Assembly (NCBI GenBank): GCA_017537175.1
Contig: JAFYLH010000021.1
Location: 36,978-100,977 of the forward strand
Reading direction: 5' to 3'
Source of the DNA: Clostridia bacterium
GTDB lineage: Bacteria > Bacillota > Clostridia > Oscillospirales > CAG-272
DNA length: 64,000 nucleotides
The translations under genes and the position numbers were made by a program. The notes beneath the pieces are model-generated. The model was given only the letters and a program-made list of their open reading frames with translations, ran no database searches and was not told the DNA's origin. This document shows positions 34,901 to 43,399 of this stretch, piece by piece; within the stretch, counting starts at the first letter, position 1; the number at the start of each line of letters is the position of its first letter.

Positions 34901-35903
34901 CAACACATATGCCCCAAAAGCGGTCAGCTTAGCCGATGTTACTCTTACAGGTGATGTTGAGCTGACAGGCAGAGCGCTTTTTACCGATGATCTCTTTACA
35001 TACAAGCTTCAGCGTTACAACGGTAAGACTTGGGTCGATATGGCACAGCTTTCTGTCACAGGGGATGATCCAACCTTTGACTTTACAGCCGTTATAAGCT
35101 CAGAGAGCTTCGAGGCACCCGGGGTATATTCTTACCGTGTGCTTCCCGTGATCTCTCAAAATCCGTATAACGGTGTCAGCTTTGACAAGACGGTGCGCTG
35201 GTTTGAGGTAACGGTAAGTGACAATAACTGGGACGGAAGCTATGAAATATCCGGTATAGTAGGCTTTAACGGTGCTATCGTAGCCAAAAATAATTACAAA
35301 TGGAGTCTTTATACAAGCTTTTTCTCCGAGTATAAGCCTTCGGGAAGCGATGCGGTCTCTATTGTTGCGGATACTCTTATAGAGGGCACCAAGGAGCTGC
35401 CCCTTGACGGCTATGTCTACGGACTCTATCAAAACGGAGCTCTGACCGACAGATTTGTAAGCGATATAAACGGAGAGGCGGTCATAACCCTGGGTTATTC
35501 TGTAGCCGATATAGGCAATACCGTTGAATATACGGTTAAGCAGATAATACCCGATATGCCTATAGCCAATATGTCATATTCGGACAAGGAGTATAAGGTA
35601 ACGGTCAAGGTCTATGACGATCTTATGGGCAATGTCAGAGCAGCTGTTATTTTGGAGGACGAGGAGGCAAGAGAAGCGCATCTGACCTTTGTCAACAGCT
35701 ATAGTCCGCCTGCCACCGACAGCGAAAGCAAGGATAAGGATACTACTACCACTCCGAACACACAGAGCGGCAACAAAAAGCCCTCATCCACCTCCCCCTT
35801 GACAGGTGATAGAGGTATCCTGATCCCCTGTGTATTGCTTGCGGCAAGTGCACTTATAATCGTAATAATATTATGCACAAAGAAAAAGAAGACCGTCAGT
35901 TGA
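31920..35903 (+). CDS. Large surface protein: vWA-like head, pilin-type domains, membrane anchor
   Basis: 1327 aa. Signal peptide (residues 1-25, AMLVSAFAFNISA). Residues 40-500 resemble the head of vWA-containing Gram-positive adhesins (VIHTGNAGAVWSDKSVLT), but the MIDAS DxSxS is replaced by TMLIIESSDIKKSL, so metal binding is probably lost. The region after residue 900 has collagen-binding/Spy0128-like beta-sandwich repeats (VTLTGDVELTGRALFTDDLF; VRWFEVTVSDNNWDG) that often carry isopeptide bonds. The end is SSTSPLTGDRG, a hydrophobic helix and KKKK, a sortase-like signal with a variant motif. Start ATG 31920 follows AAGGAGG. Likely an adhesin or pilus-tip-like protein; ligand unknown. Confidence 0.75.
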   Translation: MKRILSLILCTAMLVSAFAFNISAYEGDARLADPHTLDDWQHLFGEGVIHTGNAGAVWSDKSVLTDPSVLGVELTDECNFAVALSALASDMNIIGYSGVPADTMLIIESSDIKKSLDYIDKAVDSLYGSNNHNRIGAVIYSKEASYILPISKYAASVASSLVKAEDCHNFQQAMYKAYELFMAIDDTTIEGEGIQSGSKRLPVFLMMTKSDFTEASSNFADLWEADLTTKNEEYAHLVPFAMQLTAAYAKAAVEKHYDHEAFVYTLGSVSGLFDTTATATCWDIYEQAPEESSVQLASDKVWVRDNGGYWQTLYKSFKKSTYQLSRDFITEYYSTEAHFDTVIGKIIEHSLNDPTYVEGGDDRVGGYIEFIDDIGRYMEVKDVKGIRLAGKLYTGVSLAQNFVPGGGLLGAVASPNELGNEMIWSVMERLGIEELSTAQQLISLAYRSGQLSYNKETGEYSNYIGWYADKDGKFIGHAKDGDKTYPDGTVFYNKSYGFTGAVADGYKASDMMYISVQIHTRITTGTQAVIFRIPAALIPVINYNVSYTGQSLEDPGDITLEYDNKIKIDTVGNGIPDTEVDITPIRLVYEVGLRSDIDDITVNDLVDPSYEHIEDGVYTFYTNRWDTEDIGHAHPSEAKNTVSFFEPSPENERYYYTHNTTVYECTDGEYTPYKGSSAPVYESGRYFRAHNVYEYSDSASGGNAIIHTHYEEISEDSLNKAVKSSSGWYIPKGTVYRYFEDHEHLKTENTTGTISYSHYVNIEDRQGDAYYVDYILGNNGKMTLKAATGVKLSVNDDETTRGRYDKVGFEISAPDGRYRLVSYDGGKTVTELNVTEGKAILELGMNTEVYIADLPAGADIDIRMLTEGKDYCGKDGDSITLTVEETGFVTADFTATLVSPVDSGLLVLDLDVVHPLGEDADATYHQFSFDVSYDGKTEAIALRHGESAVIKDIPVGCEVTITQKDLPDGFTSDKEDNTQRITVEEAGIYISGFVNTYAPKAVSLADVTLTGDVELTGRALFTDDLFTYKLQRYNGKTWVDMAQLSVTGDDPTFDFTAVISSESFEAPGVYSYRVLPVISQNPYNGVSFDKTVRWFEVTVSDNNWDGSYEISGIVGFNGAIVAKNNYKWSLYTSFFSEYKPSGSDAVSIVADTLIEGTKELPLDGYVYGLYQNGALTDRFVSDINGEAVITLGYSVADIGNTVEYTVKQIIPDMPIANMSYSDKEYKVTVKVYDDLMGNVRAAVILEDEEAREAHLTFVNSYSPPATDSESKDKDTTTTPNTQSGNKKPSSTSPLTGDRGILIPCVLLAASALIIVIILCTKKKKTVS

Positions 35904-35919
35904 CGGCCTTCTTCTTTTT
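35887..35919. terminator. Bidirectional terminator between surface protein and acyltransferase
   Basis: GAAGACCGTC-AGTT-GACGGCCTTC with T-runs on both sides. The stem overlaps both stop codons. Confidence 0.85.
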
Positions 35920-36939
35920 TATATATGTTGTTATCCAATCCAGTATAGTACCCAATACGATAGTTACCGCAACAATTAATGCTGCCTGTACCCAATTGTT
36001 GAGGTGATCCAGGTTTTGATTGATCACGGTTCTTACAATGCTTTGTGCAAGATATATAGGAAGCGAGATGCGTCCGAGATAGGCTGCAAGGCTGCTGTTA
36101 TAGAGCTTTGATTTATAATCTCTTGCAAAGCTTATGGCTATGGCGGCTGCCATAAGGTAGGTTATATGTCCCTCGTATCTGTTGGAATGTACCGATATCA
36201 GATAATAAAGTGAGATCAGCCAGCACAGGTTTTCTGTGATGATAAGAAGTCTCCACTTCGATTTTGAAAGGTTTGCTTCTTTAAGATACAGGCTGACACG
36301 GAACGCAAATACACCTAACAGCACTACCGCAATTGCACGGATGTTTGACAGATGGATAAAGCCGCCGTATGACTCTTGCGGAAAAGAACCTCTTATATGT
36401 ATCAAAGCTCCTATTGCAATAGATGCAACAAGCGGTGCCGCCACAAGGGATATGTAATCGTAGAACTTACGCAGGAACGGGTATATTACCGCAATGGCAA
36501 AGAACAGAGAGCTCAGATACCATGAGACAGATATAAACCCGCCGTCTTCGATTCCGGTACGTTGCAAAAAGAGAAGAGAGGGCAGACGGCTTATTATACG
36601 TTCCAAGGGATTCTTAAATCCAAAGGGTATGTAGATTATCATAGCTGCCGACAGTATGACATAGGGTATCCATACACCCTGTATTTTTTTGTATACAAAG
36701 CTTACCGTATCCTTTCCTATAGACATATCCTTGGCTAAGGGCTTGGAGTACGCACTTTTTGCCATAAGAAAGCCGGAGAGCAAAAAGAAGAACTCAACAC
36801 AGGTGCGTCCGTGGTCAAAGAAGGAAATAACACCGTTAAAGGTCATATTTCCGTTCCAAAGATCGTTGTTTATATGATACAGTATTACTACAATACAGAG
36901 GACAAAACGCAATATTTCTATTTTTCCGTTTCTTTTCAT
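35896..36939 (-). CDS. Acyltransferase family 3 membrane protein
   Basis: 347 aa with about ten membrane helices. The N-terminal EILRFVLCIVVILYHI, the active-site-like His of that block, FFDHGRTCVEFFFLLSGFLM and YLGRISLPIYLAQS are the standard acyltransferase-3 features. Such enzymes O-acetylate cell-surface polysaccharides or lipids. The exact acceptor is unknown. It lies 22 bases after the DUF4129-like gene and could be its co-transcribed neighbour. Confidence 0.88.
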   Translation of the reverse strand: MKRNGKIEILRFVLCIVVILYHINNDLWNGNMTFNGVISFFDHGRTCVEFFFLLSGFLMAKSAYSKPLAKDMSIGKDTVSFVYKKIQGVWIPYVILSAAMIIYIPFGFKNPLERIISRLPSLLFLQRTGIEDGGFISVSWYLSSLFFAIAVIYPFLRKFYDYISLVAAPLVASIAIGALIHIRGSFPQESYGGFIHLSNIRAIAVVLLGVFAFRVSLYLKEANLSKSKWRLLIITENLCWLISLYYLISVHSNRYEGHITYLMAAAIAISFARDYKSKLYNSSLAAYLGRISLPIYLAQSIVRTVINQNLDHLNNWVQAALIVAVTIVLGTILDWITTYIKKKKAVN

Positions 36940-36961
36940 ATAAGGTCCTTTTCTTTAAATC

Positions 36962-37633
36962 TTATTTAAGCTTAACCTTTTTTACCAGATAATCGTACTG
37001 CTTTTTGACATCGTTTGGTGTAACATAAGCCTTTTCGGCATATCTTACGGGATTGTAGATATCAAAGAGCTCGTGCTCTGTTTCGTTTTCGGCAACCTTC
37101 TCCTCAAGCTCGTTGGGTGTATCATAGGAGTGGCAGTTGCCCTTCTTTTTTTGCTTGTATTCTATAAATTTGACATACATAAACCTGATCCTGTCGCTGT
37201 CCTCACTAAGGGAGGAAAAGCGCCTTTTGGTTACAGGCCTTTGCTTTTTTCTGCGGACACGGTCGTCATTGATTATTATATTGACCTCGTCACTTGAACG
37301 GCTGCGGGTATTGGTTTTTATACCCAGCCTTTTCTTTACCTTTTCGGCAACATCCTTTAGCTTTTGCGCTATGTTAAAGAATGCCTTGCTTATGCGTCGG
37401 TACAGCTCCTGACGGATCTCTTTGGTAAAAAGTCTGCCTATGTTATACAGATCAAGGGCAATGCTTACATATCCAAAGAACGCACAGAACTGTCTTACAT
37501 ATTTGTGTTCAGCCTTGATGGCAAAGGACAGATAGATAAACAACGCGGCAAGAGCCGTAAATATACCTACGGCTATCAGCCTTTTTTTGCTGAAAACTAT
37601 CTTTTGTCTGTTTTTATCCTTAATATTTCTCAT
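36962..37633 (-). CDS. Membrane protein with DUF4129-like C terminus
   Basis: 223 aa. A membrane segment near residues 15-35 (LIAVGIFTALAALFIYLSFA), a second weaker one, then a basic linker. The C-terminal part (IRFMYVKFIEYKQKKKG, then TPNELEEKVA and VRYAEKAYVTPNDV) resembles DUF4129 tails found in MoxR-DUF58-transglutaminase operons. The transglutaminase itself is missing. Its start overlaps the stop of the DUF58 gene by 4 bases, so it belongs to that operon. No catalytic motif seen. Confidence 0.6.
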   Translation of the reverse strand: MRNIKDKNRQKIVFSKKRLIAVGIFTALAALFIYLSFAIKAEHKYVRQFCAFFGYVSIALDLYNIGRLFTKEIRQELYRRISKAFFNIAQKLKDVAEKVKKRLGIKTNTRSRSSDEVNIIINDDRVRRKKQRPVTKRRFSSLSEDSDRIRFMYVKFIEYKQKKKGNCHSYDTPNELEEKVAENETEHELFDIYNPVRYAEKAYVTPNDVKKQYDYLVKKVKLK

Positions 37634-38763
37634 TTTTCTGCCTCCTCCGCCAAGGGAACTATAAAGTTGACAGAATTCCTGTTACGCTTGAGGGCCTCGA
37701 GGTGCGCTTCTATCTCAGGGTCGGTATAGGCCGAAAAAACAAATATTTCGGTGTCGCACAGTCCCGATTCTATTACTCTTGCAAGCAGAGTGGTAAAGGA
37801 ATATGAAGCTGCTATTCTGACACGGCTCATACCCTGCAGCATATCCCTTGCGTGGATATCTCCCGAACGCATGGGAAAGCAAAGACCCTCATTTGAGTTG
37901 TTCTGCGTGGAGTTGGTATACAGACCAAGACGGTATCCGTTTTCACTCATAATGCGTATGATATCCGCAGTATAGGACATTGCGTTTTCCATCATGGTGT
38001 TAAACTGTGCCGAGGGTATGGGCTCCTCGGGATCTGTGGCAAAGTTTATAAAAATCATAAAGGTACGGTTGGAGCAATAGTCCAGCGCGTTGACCCTAAG
38101 GGGCTGAGCCGCCTGTGCATAAGCCTTGGCGGTCTGCTTAAAGTTTATCTGATTAAAGGGATCGCCAAAGGTATAGGGACGAACTCCGATAACCGAAAAG
38201 GGGTCCTTTATCAGCATTCGCTTTGATACACTTTCCCCCATCAGCACTCCCACGGGATTGGGATATGTGGGGGTGGCAAGGATACGGGGATAAACATAGA
38301 GGGTAGAGGCACTTTCTATGGTCCTCTGTGTGCCGGGCAGATGTATAATGGCTGTTTCCAGCTTGTATACCCCTCTTTTGGTACAGGTAACGGTATGCTT
38401 GCGCTTGATCTCCATATAGGGAAGTATAAAGGAAAATCTGCTTTCAAAGCGCTGCATTGCAGACTTGTCCTTTCCCTTGGGCGCACCCAGATCCAGCTGG
38501 GGGAAGAAATAGCTTTCGGCATATGCACGCATAAGGGGCAGACGGGTAGGGTTGTATATCCTTTCGGTAAGGGTAACGCAATCCCCCTCGTAAACTCCGT
38601 CCTCGCTAAAGCTCCGCCTGTATTCAAGACGGTCTATAATGCTCTTACACAGCTCACGGTATACAAACCAGCCGATCACAGATATAAGGATAATTGCGGC
38701 AAACACAATACCCGCTATCATCACCGGCAGGCTTATTTCGGTATAGCTTCCTGCGTGTGTCAT
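37630..38763 (-). CDS. DUF58 domain protein
   Basis: 377 aa. One or two N-terminal membrane helices (IAGIVFAAIILISVIGWFVY), a beta-rich segment, then the DUF58 signature KDPFSVIGVRPYTFGDPFNQ followed by INFKQTAKA, and a vWA-like C-terminal fold. DUF58 proteins are partners of MoxR ATPases and are thought to take part in assembly of envelope or redox complexes. Overlaps the MoxR gene by 4 bases at its start. Confidence 0.88.
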   Translation of the reverse strand: MTHAGSYTEISLPVMIAGIVFAAIILISVIGWFVYRELCKSIIDRLEYRRSFSEDGVYEGDCVTLTERIYNPTRLPLMRAYAESYFFPQLDLGAPKGKDKSAMQRFESRFSFILPYMEIKRKHTVTCTKRGVYKLETAIIHLPGTQRTIESASTLYVYPRILATPTYPNPVGVLMGESVSKRMLIKDPFSVIGVRPYTFGDPFNQINFKQTAKAYAQAAQPLRVNALDYCSNRTFMIFINFATDPEEPIPSAQFNTMMENAMSYTADIIRIMSENGYRLGLYTNSTQNNSNEGLCFPMRSGDIHARDMLQGMSRVRIAASYSFTTLLARVIESGLCDTEIFVFSAYTDPEIEAHLEALKRNRNSVNFIVPLAEEAEK

Positions 38764-39722
38764 CTCTTGGAATAGAATATTTCGGGCTCGGTGGGTACAG
38801 AGACTGTTGTAAGGATATTTTCTATTACAGCTCTGTCATAGTCCTTCTTGATACGGTGGCTGTTGTGGAGAATAAGTCTGTGGGCAAGGGTAGCAACAGC
38901 CGCCCTTTTGATATCGTCAGGCAGTACATATTCTCTGCCAGATATAGCCGCAAAGCCCTTTGCCGCCTTCATAAGGGCAATAGCACCTCTGGGGCTTACA
39001 CCAAGGGCAACACCCTCGGCGTCTCTTGTGGCCTCCACAATGCTTGTGATATAAGCCACAATATCGGGATGTACAAATACAGAGGCAACCTCCTTTACAA
39101 GGAAGGGTATCTCATCTGCAGTTATAACAGGCACTATCTTTATATTGTTTGGCTTACCTGCAAAGCGCTCCAGTATGGCAATGCTTTCCTCGGCCGTGGG
39201 ATAATCCATTGCGGTCTTAAAGAGAAAACGGTCAAGCTGAGCCTCGGGCAGAGGGAACACGCCCATATTCTCAACAGGGTTCTCAGTAGCTATTACCATA
39301 AAGGGATCGGGGAGCTTGTATGTTGTGCCGTCAATGGTAGCCTGTCTTTCCTCCATACACTCAAGCAGACCCGACTGGGTCTTGGGAGTAGCACGGTTTA
39401 TCTCATCGGCAAGCAGAATATTTGCAAAGCAGGGACCGGGTATAAACTCAAAGTCGCCTGTTTTCATATTGAAATATCTGACACCGGTTATGTCCCCGGG
39501 AAGAAGGTCGGGGGTGAACTGCAGTCTGGCGGACTTACAGTTGACAGATGCGGCAAACGCCTTTGTCAGCATGGTTTTTCCCGTACCGGGAACATCGCAG
39601 ATAAGCATATGACCGCCTGTAAAGAGAGCAATGCACATAAGGTCAACGACCTCATCCTTACCTACTATTACATTTGCTACGCTTTTTCTTATTTTTTCGT
39701 AAGCTGCTACAACTTTGCTCAA
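38760..39722 (-). CDS. MoxR-family AAA+ ATPase
   Basis: 320 aa. Walker A DVPGTGKTMLTKA, Walker B ILLADEINRATPKTQSGLLE, sensor 1 IATENPVE and arginine-finger region LPEAQLDRFLFK are all present. MoxR proteins work as chaperone-like ATPases with DUF58/vWA partners, which follow directly here. First gene of the minus-strand operon MoxR - DUF58 - DUF4129-like - acyltransferase. Start ATG 39722. Confidence 0.94.
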   Translation of the reverse strand: MSKVVAAYEKIRKSVANVIVGKDEVVDLMCIALFTGGHMLICDVPGTGKTMLTKAFAASVNCKSARLQFTPDLLPGDITGVRYFNMKTGDFEFIPGPCFANILLADEINRATPKTQSGLLECMEERQATIDGTTYKLPDPFMVIATENPVENMGVFPLPEAQLDRFLFKTAMDYPTAEESIAILERFAGKPNNIKIVPVITADEIPFLVKEVASVFVHPDIVAYITSIVEATRDAEGVALGVSPRGAIALMKAAKGFAAISGREYVLPDDIKRAAVATLAHRLILHNSHRIKKDYDRAVIENILTTVSVPTEPEIFYSKR

Positions 39723-39846
39723 TGTTATGTCTCCTTATACTTGCTTTATTAATAATATTGTTATATAATATCATTATAAAAATAAGTTAAACAACTTGCA
39801 ATGTTTATTTGCAATATTTATTGTAATATTTACAAATGGAGGCAAA

Positions 39847-40356
39847 ATGAAGGAATTTCTCTCCTGCGGAAGGATAGTAAACACCCACGGTGTGGGCGGT
39901 ATGATAAAGATAGAATCCTGGTGCGATACACCAAAGGTTCTGGCAGGTCTTAAGACCCTTTATCTTGAAAAGAACGGAGCATACACACCCTTTAAGGTGG
40001 AGCGCGCAAGTCTTCACAAGGGTATGGTGCTCTGCAAGCCCGAGGGCTCTGACAGCTTTGAAACTGCAATACTTTATAAGAACAAGGATGTTTACTGCAG
40101 GCGCGAGGATCTTAAGCTGCCCGAGGACAGAGTGTTTATCGAGGATATCATAGGATTGTCGGTCATCAATGCCGACAGCGGCAAGGTCTACGGCAAACTT
40201 GTGCGTGTTATAGATAATCCCGCAAACGAGATATACGAGATAGAAACCGAAAAGGGTATGGCGTATATGCCTGCGGTCAAGGAATTTATCGACCGAATCG
40301 AGCTTGAAGAGGGTATATATGTAAGACCTATAGAGGGTATGTTCGATGAGATTTGA
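39847..40356 (+). CDS. rimM: 16S rRNA processing protein RimM
   Basis: 169 aa. Two-domain protein (beta-barrel plus PRC-barrel) that helps mature the 30S head by binding S19. Blocks CGRIVNTHGVGGMIKIE at the N terminus and YGKLVRVIDNPANEIYEIE in the PRC-barrel fit. The start ATG 39847 follows GGAGG; a longer frame has no RBS. Overlaps trmD by 11 bases. Confidence 0.94.
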   Translation: MKEFLSCGRIVNTHGVGGMIKIESWCDTPKVLAGLKTLYLEKNGAYTPFKVERASLHKGMVLCKPEGSDSFETAILYKNKDVYCRREDLKLPEDRVFIEDIIGLSVINADSGKVYGKLVRVIDNPANEIYEIETEKGMAYMPAVKEFIDRIELEEGIYVRPIEGMFDEI

Positions 40357-41014
40357 TATTATGACTCTTTTTCCCGACCTTGTGGACAATGTGCTTTCCG
40401 AGAGTATCATCGGCAGGGCAAGACAGGCGGGATTGATAGAGGTATGCGCCCATAACATCCGCGACTATTCCAAGGACAAGCACCGCCGTGTAGACGATAC
40501 GCCCTACGGCGGCGGAATGGGAATGCTTATGGCGGCTCCCCCTGTTTACGATTGCTATGAGGCTATAGAAAAAAAGCCAAAAACAAGAACTGTATATATG
40601 TCCCCAAAGGGTAGTGTCTTTACCCAGAAGAAGGCAAGAGAGCTCTCGGAATATGATCAGCTCATTATCCTCTGCGGACACTACGAGGGTGTAGATCAGC
40701 GTGTGCTTGACCGTATTATAGACGAAGAGATTTCCGTTGGTGATTATGTGCTGACAGGCGGTGAGATTCCTGCCTGCATTGTTGTGGATGCTGTGGCAAG
40801 ACTAAAGGAGGGCGTTTTGTCCGATCCCGAATGTTACGAAAACGAAAGCCTCTGTCAGGGAATGTTAGAGTATCCCCAGTATACCAGACCCTATGAATTT
40901 ATGGGTGAAAGGGTACCTGAGGTGCTTCTCCACGGCAATCATAAGGAAATTGAGAAGTGGAGATTTAAGGCAGCCCTTGAGCTGACAAAGAAGCAAAGGC
41001 CTGATTTACTGTAA
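40346..41014 (+). CDS. trmD: tRNA (guanine-N1)-methyltransferase TrmD
   Basis: 222 aa SPOUT-class enzyme that makes m1G37 in tRNAs to prevent frameshifting. RFDIMTLFPDLVDNVLSESI, VDDTPYGGGMGMLM, LILCGHYEGVDQRVLD and SVGDYVLTGGEIPACIVVDA are the trefoil-knot AdoMet-binding motifs. Follows rimM with an overlap as in most Firmicutes. Confidence 0.97.
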   Translation: MRFDIMTLFPDLVDNVLSESIIGRARQAGLIEVCAHNIRDYSKDKHRRVDDTPYGGGMGMLMAAPPVYDCYEAIEKKPKTRTVYMSPKGSVFTQKKARELSEYDQLIILCGHYEGVDQRVLDRIIDEEISVGDYVLTGGEIPACIVVDAVARLKEGVLSDPECYENESLCQGMLEYPQYTRPYEFMGERVPEVLLHGNHKEIEKWRFKAALELTKKQRPDLL

Positions 41015-41091
41015 ATTTAGGTGAAAATAGCCTAAAAAGTCCATGTGAAAATGTGAATATTTTTGCATTTTAGCAAAAAAGTATAAAACTA

Positions 41092-41120
41092 TTGATTTTT
41101 GATAAGCTATTTGTTATAAT
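41092..41120 (+). promoter_or_regulatory. Sigma-A promoter of the HPr gene
   Basis: -35 TTGATT (41092-41097), -10 TATAAT (41115-41120), spacing 17, embedded in AAAACTATTGATTTTT as at the secreted paralogue promoters. Confidence 0.85.
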
Positions 41121-41170
41121 ACTTATATAATTTCTACAAAAATAATTATTTCTATATAGGAGTGCATCAA

Positions 41171-41440
41171 ATGATTACTCGTGACGTTACAATAAAGAAC
41201 AGTGTTGGTCTTCACGCAAGACCTGCCACATTCTTCATTCAGAAGGCTAATCAGTTTAAGAGTACCATCTGGGTAGAAAAGGACGAAAGACGCGTTAATG
41301 CAAAGAGCCTTCTCGGTGTTCTTTCTCTCGGTATTACCAAGGATATGAGCGTTACTCTCATCGCTGACGGTGCTGATGAAGAGGCTGCGCTTAACGGACT
41401 TGCTGAGCTTATCGACAGCGGCCTTGAGTCTGTTCTTTAA
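41171..41440 (+). CDS. ptsH: HPr family phosphocarrier protein
   Basis: 89 aa. Carries the phosphorylatable His in SVGLHARPATFF (so it is HPr rather than Crh) and the regulatory Ser in NAKSLLGVLSLG, the target of HPr kinase in Firmicutes. Transfers phosphate from enzyme I to sugar permeases and co-regulates catabolite repression. No enzyme I gene adjoins it. ATG 41171 preferred; AGGAG lies 8 bases upstream. Single-gene unit with its own promoter and terminator. Confidence 0.92.
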   Translation: MITRDVTIKNSVGLHARPATFFIQKANQFKSTIWVEKDERRVNAKSLLGVLSLGITKDMSVTLIADGADEEAALNGLAELIDSGLESVL

Positions 41441-41462
41441 TTACAAACACAGATAACGATTG

Positions 41463-41496
41463 AGCAGAATCAGCCAACGGCTAATTCTGCTTTTTT
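41463..41496 (+). terminator. Intrinsic terminator after HPr gene
   Basis: AGCAGAATCAGCC-AAC-GGCTAATTCTGCT followed by TTTTTTG. It lies only 14 bases before the uvrC start codon. Confidence 0.9.
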
Positions 41497-41509
41497 GTTT
41501 TTTAAAAAT

Positions 41510-43318
41510 ATGAATCTACAGGAACTACGAAAACGGGCAAACGAGCTTCCTTCATCTCCCGGTGTTTATCTGATGAAGGACAAAAACGACAAAATAATAT
41601 ATGTGGGTAAGTCAAAGGTTCTCAAAAACCGCGTTTCCCAGTACTTTAAGGAAAGCGGACATCAGGACTACAAGACGGCAAAAATGGTGTCAAATGTAGA
41701 TCACTTTGACTATATGCTGACCCATACCGAGATAGAGGCGCTTTCACTCGAAAACAGGCTTATCAAGCTTCATAAGCCAAAGTATAATATCCTTTTAAAG
41801 GATGATAAAAGCTATCCCTATATCAAGGTTACTGTAGGCGAGGATTATCCCCGCCTGCAGTTTGTGCGCAGGCGCAATAACGATAAGGCGAGATATTTTG
41901 GGCCTTATTCGGGGGCGACCACCGCTTATTCAATCATCCGTACCGCACAGCGCTCCTTTGGTATTCCCAGATGCAGTAAAAAATTCCCTCAGGATATAGG
42001 CAAGACCCGACCCTGTCTCTACTATCAGTTAGGGCAGTGCAGGGGAGTATGCACAGGCAGAATATCAAAGGAAAGCTACAACGATACGGTAAAGGATCTT
42101 CTGGCATTTTTGGGCGGCTCCTTCTCAGAGGTAAAAAAATCTCTTGAGGACAAGATGTACTATGCCTCAGAAAATCTGCTTTTTGAGATGGCGGCGCAGT
42201 ACAGGGACTCTATAAAGGAGCTTGATACCCTCTGGCAGAAGCAGAAGGTGGTAGGCGCGCCTGATGCCGAATATGATATAATCTCTCTTTACAGCGATGA
42301 GCTCTCCTCCTGTCTTGCGGTATTCTATGTCCGTGACGGCTGTGTTATAGACAACGAGCGCTTTATCTTTGGTGCAGATCAGATAATCACACCCGACTCG
42401 GTGGCGGCATTTCTCTGTGACCTTTATACCAAGCGGGAATATATACCCAAGAACATCCTCATAGGCTTCCCGCTTGACGATGAGAGCGATGAAATGCTCA
42501 CCGTCTTTCTTAACGAAAGGGCCGGCTGCAGAGTGTATGTCAAATATCCCGAAAGAGGAGATCTCAAATCTCTCTGCAATATGGTCTATGACAACGCAAG
42601 GCAGTATGCGGGACAGTATAAGGCTGATACCGAGCGGGATAACAAGACCCTTATCAAGTTAGCGGCTATGCTTTCTCTTGAGGTTGTGCCCGAGCATATC
42701 GAGGCATATGATATATCCAACTTCGGCTCGGATAATATCACAGGCGGTATGATCTCGGTACGGGACGGCAGGTTCTGTAAAAAGGATTACCGTACCTATA
42801 AGATAAGAGGCACGCTCGGAGAGCAGGATGACTATGCTTCGATGCGTGAGACCATAGAGCGCAGACTTTCTCATACAGAACAGAGCTACCCCGACCTTAT
42901 TCTCCTTGACGGAGGCAAGGGTCATGTTTCTACCGTAAAGGCACTTTTAGAGGAGCTAAATATAGATATCCCTGTTTTTGGTATGGTCAAGGACGAGTTC
43001 CACAAGACAAGGGCTCTGACAACCGAGGACGAGGAGATAAGCATAGCTAGAGAACAGGCGGTATTCCAGCTTGTCTATAAGATACAGGAGGAGGTACACC
43101 GCTTTACCGTCAAGGCTATGTCGGGTGCCAAATCCAAGACCCTGACCCATTCCTCTCTTGAAAGGATAGAGGGTATAGGTCAGACCAAGGCAAAGAATCT
43201 CCTTGCTCACTTCAAAAAGCTTGCCGCCATAAAGGAAGCAAGCGTAGAAGAGCTTAAACAATGTAAGGGAATCTCTGAGCAAAACGCAAAAGCGATATAT
43301 GATTATTTTCACGCTTGA
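41510..43318 (+). CDS. uvrC: Excinuclease ABC subunit C
   Basis: 602 aa nucleotide-excision-repair nuclease. GIY-YIG domain at the N terminus (LPSSPGVYLMKDKNDKIIYV), the cysteine cluster CLYYQLGQCRGVCTG, a UvrB-binding UVR motif near residue 215, the RNase H-like nuclease (EAYDISNFGSDNITGGMISV, LILLDGGKGHV) and C-terminal helix-hairpin-helix (LERIEGIGQTKAKNLLAHFK). Start ATG 41510 is chosen over an upstream TTG inside the terminator T-run. No strong RBS is visible. Confidence 0.96.
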   Translation: MNLQELRKRANELPSSPGVYLMKDKNDKIIYVGKSKVLKNRVSQYFKESGHQDYKTAKMVSNVDHFDYMLTHTEIEALSLENRLIKLHKPKYNILLKDDKSYPYIKVTVGEDYPRLQFVRRRNNDKARYFGPYSGATTAYSIIRTAQRSFGIPRCSKKFPQDIGKTRPCLYYQLGQCRGVCTGRISKESYNDTVKDLLAFLGGSFSEVKKSLEDKMYYASENLLFEMAAQYRDSIKELDTLWQKQKVVGAPDAEYDIISLYSDELSSCLAVFYVRDGCVIDNERFIFGADQIITPDSVAAFLCDLYTKREYIPKNILIGFPLDDESDEMLTVFLNERAGCRVYVKYPERGDLKSLCNMVYDNARQYAGQYKADTERDNKTLIKLAAMLSLEVVPEHIEAYDISNFGSDNITGGMISVRDGRFCKKDYRTYKIRGTLGEQDDYASMRETIERRLSHTEQSYPDLILLDGGKGHVSTVKALLEELNIDIPVFGMVKDEFHKTRALTTEDEEISIAREQAVFQLVYKIQEEVHRFTVKAMSGAKSKTLTHSSLERIEGIGQTKAKNLLAHFKKLAAIKEASVEELKQCKGISEQNAKAIYDYFHA

Positions 43319-43334
43319 CCGATGAAAATAAAAA

Positions 43335-43363
43335 TTGACAAAAATCTATAAAATTGATAAAAT
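43335..43363 (+). promoter_or_regulatory. Promoter of rsmD
   Basis: -35 TTGACA (43335-43340), -10 TAAAAT (43358-43363), spacing 17, 36 bases before the rsmD start codon. Confidence 0.75.
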
Positions 43364-43399
43364 ATATCTATAATTATCCCATATAGGAGAACTAAATTT

